Below, piece after piece: positions 51,693 to 60,092 of a stretch of 64,000 nucleotides of DNA. The notes under the pieces were generated by a model that was given only the letters and a program-made list of their open reading frames with translations, did not search any database and was not told the origin of the DNA. How positions within the stretch are numbered: the first letter of the stretch is position 1; each line of letters starts with the position of its first letter. Where the stretch lies: NCBI GenBank assembly GCA_965603495.1, contig CBFDDF010000004.1, forward strand, positions 139,075-203,074, in the 5' to 3' direction. Position numbers and translations under genes: made by a program. Origin of the DNA: Thiomicrorhabdus sp965603495 (GTDB lineage: Bacteria; Pseudomonadota; Gammaproteobacteria; Thiomicrospirales; Thiomicrospiraceae).

Positions 51693-52219
51693 GTGGAGTT
51701 TTGAGAGGAGTGGAGTTAACGGATCTTCCGAGCATTAGGAACTGGCGTAATCACCCTGACATCAATCACTATATGTTCTCGCAACATGAAATTACAGAGG
51801 ATGAGCATTACGCATGGTTTGAAGCGAGTCATATAAGTTTGCTAAGAACTTTAAGTGTTTACGAGGAAAATGGCGAAATTAAAGGCTTTTTGCAACTGCA
51901 AAAAAAATCTCAGGAAAGTGATGTTTATGAATGGGGGTTTTACATTAGCCCAGATGCTGTAAGAGGCACTGGCACTAAGATGGCAAGATTAGCCCTGAAC
52001 AAAATATTTATAGAAATGAGCGGCGCCAAAGCTTATGCAGAGGTATTGTCATTTAATATCCCCTCCATCAAACTTCATCAAAAGCTGGGGTTTTATCAAG
52101 AAGGTTTACTTAGGCAGCACCATTTTCTAAACAAACAATATAATGATGTGCACTGCTTTGGGTTGCTGAAATCCGAATGGCAGGAAATGAATAGCCAAAG
52201 CCTTCCAAAAGGAAATTAG
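51689..52219 (+). CDS. pseH: UDP-4-amino-sugar N-acetyltransferase
   Basis: PseH acetylates the 4-amino group of the PseC product using acetyl-CoA. The 176-residue GNAT protein has LPSIRNWRNHPDINHYMFSQHEIT, the EWGFYISPDAVRGTGTKMARLAL acetyl-CoA region and FNIPSIKLHQKLGFYQEG. It lies between pseG (four-base overlap) and pseI. Confidence 0.9.
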   Translation: MSGVLRGVELTDLPSIRNWRNHPDINHYMFSQHEITEDEHYAWFEASHISLLRTLSVYEENGEIKGFLQLQKKSQESDVYEWGFYISPDAVRGTGTKMARLALNKIFIEMSGAKAYAEVLSFNIPSIKLHQKLGFYQEGLLRQHHFLNKQYNDVHCFGLLKSEWQEMNSQSLPKGN

Positions 52220-52220
52220 A

Positions 52221-53279
52221 GTGAAAAACAGTAAAGAGTTTGCAATAGCGGGTAGAAAGATTGGAATAGATTTTCCTCCATATGTTATTGCAGAAATGTC
52301 AGCCAATCATAATGGTGATATTAATAATGCCTACAGAATTATTGATATGGCAAAAAATTCAGGAGCAGATGCGGTCAAGCTACAAACCTATCGACCTGAT
52401 ACCATTACCATGGATATGAAAACGCCGGAGTTTATGATCGAGGGTGGATTATGGGATGGTCAAAGCCTTTATGAACTTTATGAGAGTGCTTATATGCCGT
52501 GGGACTGGCATAAACCGTTATTTGATTACGCTAAAAAAGTGGGCATAACCATTTTTAGCTCTCCGTTTGATAATACGGCGGTTGATTTACTCGAAGACTT
52601 AAATGCACCCGCCTATAAAATCGCCTCTTTTGAAGCGGTAGACCTGCCATTAATCAAATATGTCGCGCAAACAGGCAAGCCGATGATTATCTCAACAGGC
52701 ATGGCGGATTCCGAAGAAATTCAAGAAGCGATTAATGCCGCACGCGAAGGTGGCTGTAAGGAATTAGCGATTTTGCATTGTGTAAGTGGTTATCCGGCAC
52801 CTGCAGAGGACTATAATTTAAGAACTGTTACGGATATGCAGCAAAGGTTTGGTCTGCCAATTGGATTGTCCGACCACACCTTAGATAACACTACAGCAAT
52901 AACAAGTGTTGCGTTAGGTGCGTGTATTATCGAAAAACACGTCACCCTTGACCGCAGTGGTGGTGGGCCAGATGATAGTTTTTCGCTTGAGGAAAAAGAA
53001 CTAATAGCTCTTTGCACTGGCGCAAAAACTGCCTGGCAAGCATTAGGTAAAGTAGATTACGGCAGAAAATCCAGTGAAGAAGGTAATGTAAAGTTTAGAC
53101 GCTCCTTATATTTTGTTAAAGACATCAAAGCAGGTGAAGTGATCACAGCAGAGCATGTGAAAAGTATTCGACCTGGTTATGGGGCATCACCAAAGTATTT
53201 AGAGCAGATAGTGGGACTTAAGGTTAGATGTGATGTGATTCGGGGCACTGCGTTGAATTTCGATCAGGTTGATAAGTGA
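52221..53279 (+). CDS. pseI: Pseudaminic acid synthase
   Basis: PseI condenses the altrose sugar with phosphoenolpyruvate to make pseudaminic acid. The 352-residue NeuB-like TIM barrel has YVIAEMSANHNGD, DAVKLQTYRPDTIT, YKIASFEAVDLPLIKY, ILHCVSGYPAP and LSDHT. The C-terminal antifreeze-like SAF domain includes FRRSLYFVKDIKAGEVIT. The start is GTG. The stop overlaps the next transferase by four bases. Confidence 0.94.
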   Translation: MKNSKEFAIAGRKIGIDFPPYVIAEMSANHNGDINNAYRIIDMAKNSGADAVKLQTYRPDTITMDMKTPEFMIEGGLWDGQSLYELYESAYMPWDWHKPLFDYAKKVGITIFSSPFDNTAVDLLEDLNAPAYKIASFEAVDLPLIKYVAQTGKPMIISTGMADSEEIQEAINAAREGGCKELAILHCVSGYPAPAEDYNLRTVTDMQQRFGLPIGLSDHTLDNTTAITSVALGACIIEKHVTLDRSGGGPDDSFSLEEKELIALCTGAKTAWQALGKVDYGRKSSEEGNVKFRRSLYFVKDIKAGEVITAEHVKSIRPGYGASPKYLEQIVGLKVRCDVIRGTALNFDQVDK

Positions 53280-54358
53280 TGCGCCATTCAGTAGAAGTTT
53301 TTATTGTTAATACCCCTCGACAGTGGTGGATAGCATGTGCTATCGCATTCAAAAATCAGTCGGCATGTGTGCTGCTTATTGAGAATGGCTTTCAGGAGGC
53401 GGCTCTTTTTGCAAAAGTGACTCAGGATTGGGATGATTCACCGTTTGAAGAGGTGGTTCTATTATTTGGTAAAAATAATTGGCAACAAGTTGAGTCAAGG
53501 ATACAAAAAGAGTGGTTGAAGAAGAGAGAAAAGCAGAGGCGCTATAAAGAGCTTCGTTTATTATTGAAGAAATATAACTTAGCACATGTTTATGCCAGTA
53601 ATGTTGGCGCGTGGAATGTACAATATTTACTACATCTTGCTTCTGAATCGGAAGAGATACACTGTTCCTATATGGATGATGGAACCTTAAGTTATTACGA
53701 ACAAAGTAATTTTAAGACTCCTTATTTAAAGTATATACAGCGTAAGCTTCATTATGGGTGGTGGTATAAAAAGCCTTACCTTCTGGGAGAGACCCCTTGG
53801 GTTAATCGCGGTTATGTATTTTCTTCTAAATATGCCAACTCACATTTGCAACTCGTTGAACTGATTGAACTTGATGAGTCGTTCTTCAATAGTGATGCAT
53901 TAGAACAACTTGCAAAGACACTTCTTTACCGTATTGGATTTGATCTCGGTAGTTGGAAAAATAAAAAAAATGTATTGGTTCTGTCAAGAATCAATATGCT
54001 TGAAAAACATTGTCCGGGTTATTCTCAGCAAGCCAAAGAAAAAATATTAAGCTGGGAAAGCGAAGAATCGGACATATGGGTTAAATATCATCCTCGGGAA
54101 TTGACTGAGGACCCATTAATGTTAAAGGAACTATCTTCAAGACTTAATATCATTCCTTCGGGAATTCCATTTGAAATACTTTTGCTTGGCATGACGGTTG
54201 AAGATAAGCTTTCAGGGGATATTTCTACTGTTTTAATGGATGCAAAGTTACAACACCCTGGATTGTATGTTGAGTCAAGTATTTGTAGGGGCGCTTTTTC
54301 AGAGTTAATTGTTTTCTTAAAAAAAATTGGAGTGGATGTTAAGTTTATAAGCGGATAA
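53276..54358 (+). CDS. Putative pseudaminic acid transferase (sialyltransferase-like), paralogue 3
   Basis: This 360-residue protein is coupled to pseI by a four-base overlap, which makes it the best candidate to use the CMP-sugar of this operon. It has VNTPRQWWIACAIAF at the start, a (D/E)(D/E)G motif in SYMDDGTLSYY (DDG 134-136), HP in VKYHPREL (272-273) and DISTVL (about 315-320) at the Ser/Thr position. RKLHYGWWYKKPYLLG corresponds to the block shared with the genes at 41501 and 42568. It starts with GTG at 53276 or ATG at 53279. The coding DNA is AT-rich. Confidence 0.68.
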   Translation: MMRHSVEVFIVNTPRQWWIACAIAFKNQSACVLLIENGFQEAALFAKVTQDWDDSPFEEVVLLFGKNNWQQVESRIQKEWLKKREKQRRYKELRLLLKKYNLAHVYASNVGAWNVQYLLHLASESEEIHCSYMDDGTLSYYEQSNFKTPYLKYIQRKLHYGWWYKKPYLLGETPWVNRGYVFSSKYANSHLQLVELIELDESFFNSDALEQLAKTLLYRIGFDLGSWKNKKNVLVLSRINMLEKHCPGYSQQAKEKILSWESEESDIWVKYHPRELTEDPLMLKELSSRLNIIPSGIPFEILLLGMTVEDKLSGDISTVLMDAKLQHPGLYVESSICRGAFSELIVFLKKIGVDVKFISG

Positions 54359-54479
54359 GGTGTTTATTGAGTATGAAGCGTGTCGTTAATTTAATGTTTT
54401 TGACGTTGGTTTTTTAATGTAAATCCGTCTGTACTCTCTCCTGTCTTGAATTCGCGTTATAAGCTCCAAAGTTAACTAT

Positions 54480-57326
54480 ATGATTAGAAATGACGCATCA
54501 GTATATGAACTCCATCCAATAAATGTATTGACGCCATTGACATCCCGAGAATTGCATGTGGTGGTTAGTGAGCAACTAATTAACCATGTGTCTATCACTA
54601 TGCGTGCAGGGGGAACCTCTTTAGGTGGACAATCCATCGGTTCTGGCTGTGTGATTGATGTTTCCAAGCATTTGACCAATATCCTTGATTACCGGCCTGA
54701 AGAGAGAGAAATTGATGTTGAACCGGGGGTGATCCAGGATGATCTGAACAACTATGTTCAAGCTGATGGGCTACGCTTTGCGCCAGACACGTCTACCTCG
54801 AATCGCGCCATGATTGGCGGCATGATTGGTAATAATTCTTGTGGCTCTTATTCGGTTTATTATGGCACGACGCGTGAACACGTTAAGTCTGTGGACGTTA
54901 TTTTAGCGGACGGTTCGGAAACCACTTTTGATGCTTTGTCTGCTTATGAGTTACAAACTAAACTCGCCTTGCAGACTTTTGAAGGCAATCTCTACCGTAC
55001 GGTATTTAATTTACTAGAACGTCACGGTAAACAAATTCTCGAGAATTTTCCGCATCCCTCGATCAAACGCCGTAATACAGGTTATGCTTTAGATGAACTT
55101 TATCGTCATCACCAACCCTTTAATCCCCAAGGTAAACCCTTCAATTTAGCCCCTTTAATTTGCGGTAGCGAAGGCACTCTGGCGGTGATTAAGCAAGCGA
55201 CTTTAAACTTAGTGAGTTTGCCTAAACACCGTCAGTTGATTTGTGCACATTTCGATTCGGTTGAAATGGCGTTAAAAGTCGTGCCTAGTTTGTTGGAGTT
55301 TGAACCTGCGGCGATTGAATTGATTGATAAAGCCACTTTAGATGGGGCAAAGGCCAATCGCCAACAGCAGCAAAACCGCTTTTGGATTGAGGGCGATCCT
55401 TTAGCCGTCTTGGTTATTGAACTGTTTGATGAAGAGTCTGAGTCTTTAAAAACACGTTTGCAAAACCACCAGGCCTGGTTACTTGAGCATCAGGCGTACT
55501 CGGCACCCATTATTGCAACACAAGACTCCGCAAAAGTATGGGAAGTTCGCAAAGCTGGTTTGGGCATGTTGATGGGCAAAGTGACACGCAAAAAAGCTGT
55601 TGCTGTGATTGAGGATGCCGCTGTGCCCGTGCACTCATTGTTTGATTACTATCAGGATGTGCAAGCCTTGATGGCAGAGTTGCATGTAGATTGTGTCTAT
55701 TATGGTCATGCATCGGTGGGTTTAATTCATATTCGCCCAGAAATCGATCTGGCGACGGCAGACGGTAAGCGACTATTCCAAACCATTGCGGAACGTAATT
55801 CGAAACTCGTTAAAAAGTATCGAGGGGCTTTGTCAGGTGAGCATGGTGATGGTCGACTTCGCGCGCCTTATATAAAAGAACAGGTGGGTGAACAGGTTTA
55901 TGCTTATTTACTCGAGCTCAAACGTGCGTTTGATCCTTTTAATCTGCTGAATCCAGGCGTCATTATTGGTGATATGCCGATTACTTCAAATCTACGCGCG
56001 GACCGACAACCTAAACAGTTATTAACCACGGCTTTTGATTGGTCAAAAGATTTATCTCTGATGGATGCAGTTGAAAAATGCAATGGTGCTGGGGCTTGTC
56101 GCAAGTCTGCTGGAAATGGTGTGATGTGTCCTTCGTATCAGGCAACGCGCGAAGAGAATTACTCTACGCGGGGGCGTTCAAATTTATTACGCTTTGCCTT
56201 GACTGAACCGAATCCTAGAAAAGCGCTTAATCAGGCAGAACTGCAACAAGCGTTGGAAATGTGTTTAGGCTGCAAAGCCTGTAAGACCGAGTGTCCTGCC
56301 AATGTTGATATGGCGCGTTTGAAATCGGAAGTGTTATATCAAACCAGAAAAGGGCGTTATAACTTAAGTGATTTTGCGCTTAAGCATTACGGATCTTTGT
56401 TAAATATAGGGCAAAAAACTCCAAAATTGTTTAACTGGCTACAATCTTTAAGTTTGGTTAAATTTGCTTTCGGGATCGACCAACGCCGAGCCTTGCCGTT
56501 GGCACATGCGTTTAATCTGCAGAGCTGGTGGCAAGATCAGCTACGTGCCAATTCTAGTAATGCATCTAGTCCTGTAAAAGTGAAGCAAACGGTTTGGGTA
56601 TTGTGTGATTTGTACTGTCAGTACCAAGAACCTAAAGTGGGGCAAGCGACTTTAAGCTGTTTACAAAAGCTAGGGTTGGATGTGCGACCGCTGTTTATGC
56701 AATCGTCCCCGCGTGCTTTAATCAGTAAGGGTCTTCTGGCTGATGCGCAGAAAGCCTTAGTGGAGATATTGGCTCAGTTACAATCCGTTAAAGAAGATGA
56801 TTTAGTCGTGGGTATTGAGCCCTCAGAACTCTTGGTGTGGCGGGACGAGGCGAATGCATTATTAAAAACGTCAATCCATAAAGCTGACCAGGCCTGGTTA
56901 AATCAAAAGCAGCCAGTTTTATCATTTGAAGAATTGATTTTGACCTTAAGTAATCAGGATAAGTTACCTGTGTTGGCTGGATTAAATCAAGATTTAATCG
57001 AAGATCGAAAAGTGCTATTGCATGTCCATTGTCATCAAAAATCCATAGCGACACCAATGGATTCTCAGAAGGCGTTAGAGTTGATTCCAGGAATCACTGT
57101 AGAGATGTTGCCTACAGGCTGTTGCGGTATGTCTGGTGAGTTTGGCTACAAACATTATGATGTCTCTAAAAAAATTGCCGAGCAAGTTTTGCTGCCGCGA
57201 TTGGCTGTAGCGGTAGAGGATGACTTGATTGTGGCAACGGGTACTAGTTGTCGTCATCAAATTGAAGATTTAGGGCATCAATCAGCCTTACATATTGCCC
57301 AGGTTTTTGACCGAGTCCTGAGTTAA
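54480..57326 (+). CDS. FAD-binding and Fe-S oxidoreductase (glycolate/D-lactate dehydrogenase-like), N-terminus short
   Basis: This 948-residue fusion has an FAD-linked oxidase N-terminal half (RAGGTSLGGQSIGSGCVIDVS; NNSCGSYSVYYGTTREHV; GEHGDGRLRAPYIKEQ) and a C-terminal Fe-S half. The Fe-S half holds CNGAGACRKSAGNGVMCPSY, CLGCKACKTECPANVDMARL and a CCG-type domain with GCCGMSGEFGYK. Such enzymes oxidise 2-hydroxyacids. The first residues, MIRNDASVYEL, already match an internal motif (DAS-x-Y) normally reached 30-40 residues in. An in-frame TGA at 54447-54449 blocks extension, and no ribosome-binding site is seen. It is probably 5'-truncated. Two exact palindromes lie inside. Confidence 0.8.
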   Translation: MIRNDASVYELHPINVLTPLTSRELHVVVSEQLINHVSITMRAGGTSLGGQSIGSGCVIDVSKHLTNILDYRPEEREIDVEPGVIQDDLNNYVQADGLRFAPDTSTSNRAMIGGMIGNNSCGSYSVYYGTTREHVKSVDVILADGSETTFDALSAYELQTKLALQTFEGNLYRTVFNLLERHGKQILENFPHPSIKRRNTGYALDELYRHHQPFNPQGKPFNLAPLICGSEGTLAVIKQATLNLVSLPKHRQLICAHFDSVEMALKVVPSLLEFEPAAIELIDKATLDGAKANRQQQQNRFWIEGDPLAVLVIELFDEESESLKTRLQNHQAWLLEHQAYSAPIIATQDSAKVWEVRKAGLGMLMGKVTRKKAVAVIEDAAVPVHSLFDYYQDVQALMAELHVDCVYYGHASVGLIHIRPEIDLATADGKRLFQTIAERNSKLVKKYRGALSGEHGDGRLRAPYIKEQVGEQVYAYLLELKRAFDPFNLLNPGVIIGDMPITSNLRADRQPKQLLTTAFDWSKDLSLMDAVEKCNGAGACRKSAGNGVMCPSYQATREENYSTRGRSNLLRFALTEPNPRKALNQAELQQALEMCLGCKACKTECPANVDMARLKSEVLYQTRKGRYNLSDFALKHYGSLLNIGQKTPKLFNWLQSLSLVKFAFGIDQRRALPLAHAFNLQSWWQDQLRANSSNASSPVKVKQTVWVLCDLYCQYQEPKVGQATLSCLQKLGLDVRPLFMQSSPRALISKGLLADAQKALVEILAQLQSVKEDDLVVGIEPSELLVWRDEANALLKTSIHKADQAWLNQKQPVLSFEELILTLSNQDKLPVLAGLNQDLIEDRKVLLHVHCHQKSIATPMDSQKALELIPGITVEMLPTGCCGMSGEFGYKHYDVSKKIAEQVLLPRLAVAVEDDLIVATGTSCRHQIEDLGHQSALHIAQVFDRVLS
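55468..55479. repeat. Dispersed palindrome copy (exact, coding)
   Basis: Exact ACCAGGCCTGGT, read as (His)-Gln-Ala-Trp-Leu. Confidence 0.85.
56887..56898. repeat. Dispersed palindrome copy (exact, coding)
   Basis: Exact ACCAGGCCTGGT, read as (Asp)-Gln-Ala-Trp-Leu. Confidence 0.85.
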
Positions 57327-57390
57327 TACCGAACAAGTTCAATATTTCAGGCGATCGGCTTTAGTCCACTTTCATTTAAGTGCAAAAAGC

Positions 57391-57798
57391 TTACAAAGCT
57401 TCGCTAAAATGCCCCTGCAAAGCTTGTCTAAAACGCTCTGGCATCTCTTCTGAGGCTTTAAGCGGTTCATGGCACCAGACTGCATCCGGCCAGACTTCAT
57501 CTCCTTCCTCTCTAAAAATAACATGCAGATGCAAATTAGGGCTTTTGTTGCCGATTTTGGCAATATTATAATGGGGTCCAAAGCCTGCCTTTTGGAGCAG
57601 ATCAATCATCTGGTAAATTTCCCCGTAGAGCTGTTCTATATAAAAACGCTCGCTTAAAGCCTGCTTTGGAATCACTAATAACCAAGGCAGTTCGGTTTTT
57701 TCGGCCAGTAACGAATACAATGGATGCTCAAACAGATAGACACTATCAAATGTCTTTTCTAATAGGGCTGGGGTATGTTTAGTAATGAGATTGTCCAT
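57391..57798 (-). CDS. HIT-family protein
   Basis: This 135-residue protein has the histidine-triad core NLHLHVIFRE, slightly different from the standard HxHxH order, and a PWLLVIPKQ strand before it. HIT proteins hydrolyse nucleotide phosphoramidates or dinucleoside polyphosphates. I chose the ATG at 57798, with AAGAG upstream, giving MDNLITKHTP; a longer frame to 57864 lacks a clear start signal. It faces the FAD oxidoreductase gene, and no terminator is evident between them. Confidence 0.75.
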   Translation of the reverse strand: MDNLITKHTPALLEKTFDSVYLFEHPLYSLLAEKTELPWLLVIPKQALSERFYIEQLYGEIYQMIDLLQKAGFGPHYNIAKIGNKSPNLHLHVIFREEGDEVWPDAVWCHEPLKASEEMPERFRQALQGHFSEAL

Positions 57799-57920
57799 AA
57801 CAGGCTCTTTGTTGGTTTTGACATAAAAAAGGCATTCCACGGTAGAATGTCTAGCTAAATACATTGATAGATTTAGGTGTAAAATTGATCACAATTAAAA
57901 GCAAATAATAGCAGATTTAC

Positions 57921-58538
57921 ATGATGACTACACCACAACAGAATGTCTCTGAGAAGGGCCCCATATTTTTAGCGTCAGAATCCCCGCGAAGAAAAGAGTT
58001 ATTGCAACAGTTAGGCTTGCAGTTTGAGGTCGTTAATGCGCCAGTCGAAGAGGTTGCATTGCCGAATGAACCGCCTGAATCCTATGTGTTGCGCATTGCA
58101 ATAGAAAAAGCACTTTCTGGATTTAATAAGGTGGCGGGCAAAGCGATTTGGGTCGTGGGCGGCGATACAGCAGTTTTGTTAAATGGACGCGTCTTTGGTA
58201 AGCCAAAGAATGAAGTGGATGCTTTTAGAATGCTCTCGAAGTTATCCGGACAAACACACGAGATCTTATCGGCAGTGGCCATCGTCTTTGATGGTGAGGT
58301 GTTTTCCGCTTTGAACAAAACCTCAGTCACCTTTAAAGCGTTGTCTGAATCTGAAATTATGGACTATATAACCACGGATGAACCTTTCGGTAAGGCAGGA
58401 AGTTACGCCATTCAAGGCTTGGGCGCCAAGTTTATCAAGCGAATTCATGGCAGTTATTCAGCCGTCATGGGAATGCCGTTATTTGAACTCAATCAGTTGT
58501 TAGAGGCTTCAGGTTATCATTCAACGCGAATGGAATGA
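57921..58538 (+). CDS. maf: Maf-type nucleoside triphosphate pyrophosphatase
   Basis: Maf proteins hydrolyse non-canonical or standard nucleoside triphosphates and influence septum formation. The 205-residue protein has the signature SESPRRKELLQQLGLQF, GGDTAVLLNGRVFGKPKNE and a C-terminal SYAIQGLGAKFIKRIHGSYSAVMGMPLFEL. It heads the maf-rng-yhdP group, conserved in gammaproteobacteria. Confidence 0.92.
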   Translation: MMTTPQQNVSEKGPIFLASESPRRKELLQQLGLQFEVVNAPVEEVALPNEPPESYVLRIAIEKALSGFNKVAGKAIWVVGGDTAVLLNGRVFGKPKNEVDAFRMLSKLSGQTHEILSAVAIVFDGEVFSALNKTSVTFKALSESEIMDYITTDEPFGKAGSYAIQGLGAKFIKRIHGSYSAVMGMPLFELNQLLEASGYHSTRME

Positions 58539-58597
58539 TGCAAGAACAGAGCACTCAATAAACATAACCAAATTTAAAAAGCTAAAAGGCATGTTAA

Positions 58598-60070
58598 ATG
58601 CATAATGAAGAAAAAGTCTTAGTCAACGTAACCCCTAATGAAACCCGTGTTGCATGGGTTGAAAATGGGGTCTTGCAAGAAGTCTGGGTAGAGCGCGCCA
58701 ATAAAAGAGGCTTGGTCGGTAATATCTATATGGGAAAAGTCGACCGGGTTTTACCCGGCATGCAGGCGGCGTTTATTAATATAGGGCTAGAAAAAGCTGC
58801 CTTTTTACATGTATCTGATGTCTGTCATAAAAGCATTGGCTGCTCTGCGGATGTTGAGTGCGATGATATTGCCAAACTTCTGCATCAGGGTCAAAAAATC
58901 ATGGTGCAAGTCGTCAAAGATCCATTGGGTTCTAAGGGCGCACGGATTACCATGCAGGTGACTATTCCTTCGCGTATGTTGGTGTATATGCCCGTCGAGA
59001 AGGCTTTGGGGGTTTCACAGAAAATTGATAGCACGGAGGAGCGTGACCGTTTACGCGACATGATAAAAACCATTCCAGAGCATAAAGATTCTGAGGGTGG
59101 TTTTATTGTCAGAACTGTGGCCGAAGGGGTCGATTTTCATGAAATGCGTGCCGATATGGTTTACTTGCAGAGACTATGGAAAAGTGTTCAAGAGCGATCA
59201 AGAAGTGCTACCAAACCCGCTGTGATTTATGAGGATTTACCGCTGTATTTAAGAATTATGCGCGATATTCCCATCGACAGAATTGAGAAGATTCGGGTAG
59301 ATTCGACTGAAACGCTTAAAAAGATGCAGGACTTTCTTGAAATGTATGTCATGGAGTTGGCAGATCGATTGGCTCTGTACCAAGGTGAACGTCCGATTTT
59401 TGATCTCTATAATATTGAAGAAGAGATACAAACAGCATTACATAAGAGGGTGAACCTGAAATCGGGTGGATATTTGATTATTGATCAAACTGAGGCCTTG
59501 ACAACCATTGACGTTAATACGGGTGCGTTTGTCGGTCATAAAAATTTGGAAGAGACGATTTACCGAACTAATATGGAAGCCACTCAAGCCATAGCACGCC
59601 AGTTAAGGTTGAGAAACTTGGGGGGCATTATTATTCTTGATTTTATCGATATGGAAGTCAAAGAGCACCAACGTAATGTCTTGGCTGCCTTGGAGAAGGA
59701 GCTTTCTAAAGATCGCGTTAAAACCTCAATCAGTAGTATTTCCAATTTAGGCTTAGTGGAGATGACGCGCAAGCGTACCCGTGAAAGCTTAGAGAGAACT
59801 TTATGTGAGCCTTGTCCTGTTTGTAGTGGACGTGGAACGGTTAAAACTGCTGAGACCGTCGCATTTGAAATCTTTAGAGAGATTACCCGTATGGCGCGTT
59901 CCTTTGATGCGGATAAGTATCGAGTAATTGCTTCCGAAGCGGTTGTTTCCAGAATTATGGATGAGGAGTCGAGTAGTGTTGCTGAGTTAGAAAGCTTCCT
60001 CAGTAAGAGTATTCGATTTCAAGCGGAAAGTACCTATGCAACAGAGCAATTTGATGTTGTTATGATGTAA
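58598..60070 (+). CDS. rng: Ribonuclease G
   Basis: RNase G trims the 5' end of 16S rRNA and degrades some mRNAs. The 490-residue protein starts with VTPNETRVAWVENG, has an S1 domain (GNIYMGKVDRVLPGMQAAFINIG), the DNase I-like catalytic region (TIDVNTGAFVG; IIILDFIDMEVKEHQ) and the CEPCPVCSGRG zinc link. The length matches RNase G rather than RNase E. It lies between maf and yhdP. Confidence 0.95.
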   Translation: MHNEEKVLVNVTPNETRVAWVENGVLQEVWVERANKRGLVGNIYMGKVDRVLPGMQAAFINIGLEKAAFLHVSDVCHKSIGCSADVECDDIAKLLHQGQKIMVQVVKDPLGSKGARITMQVTIPSRMLVYMPVEKALGVSQKIDSTEERDRLRDMIKTIPEHKDSEGGFIVRTVAEGVDFHEMRADMVYLQRLWKSVQERSRSATKPAVIYEDLPLYLRIMRDIPIDRIEKIRVDSTETLKKMQDFLEMYVMELADRLALYQGERPIFDLYNIEEEIQTALHKRVNLKSGGYLIIDQTEALTTIDVNTGAFVGHKNLEETIYRTNMEATQAIARQLRLRNLGGIIILDFIDMEVKEHQRNVLAALEKELSKDRVKTSISSISNLGLVEMTRKRTRESLERTLCEPCPVCSGRGTVKTAETVAFEIFREITRMARSFDADKYRVIASEAVVSRIMDEESSSVAELESFLSKSIRFQAESTYATEQFDVVMM

Positions 60071-60092
60071 AGAGTAGGTTTGGTATAAGCGC

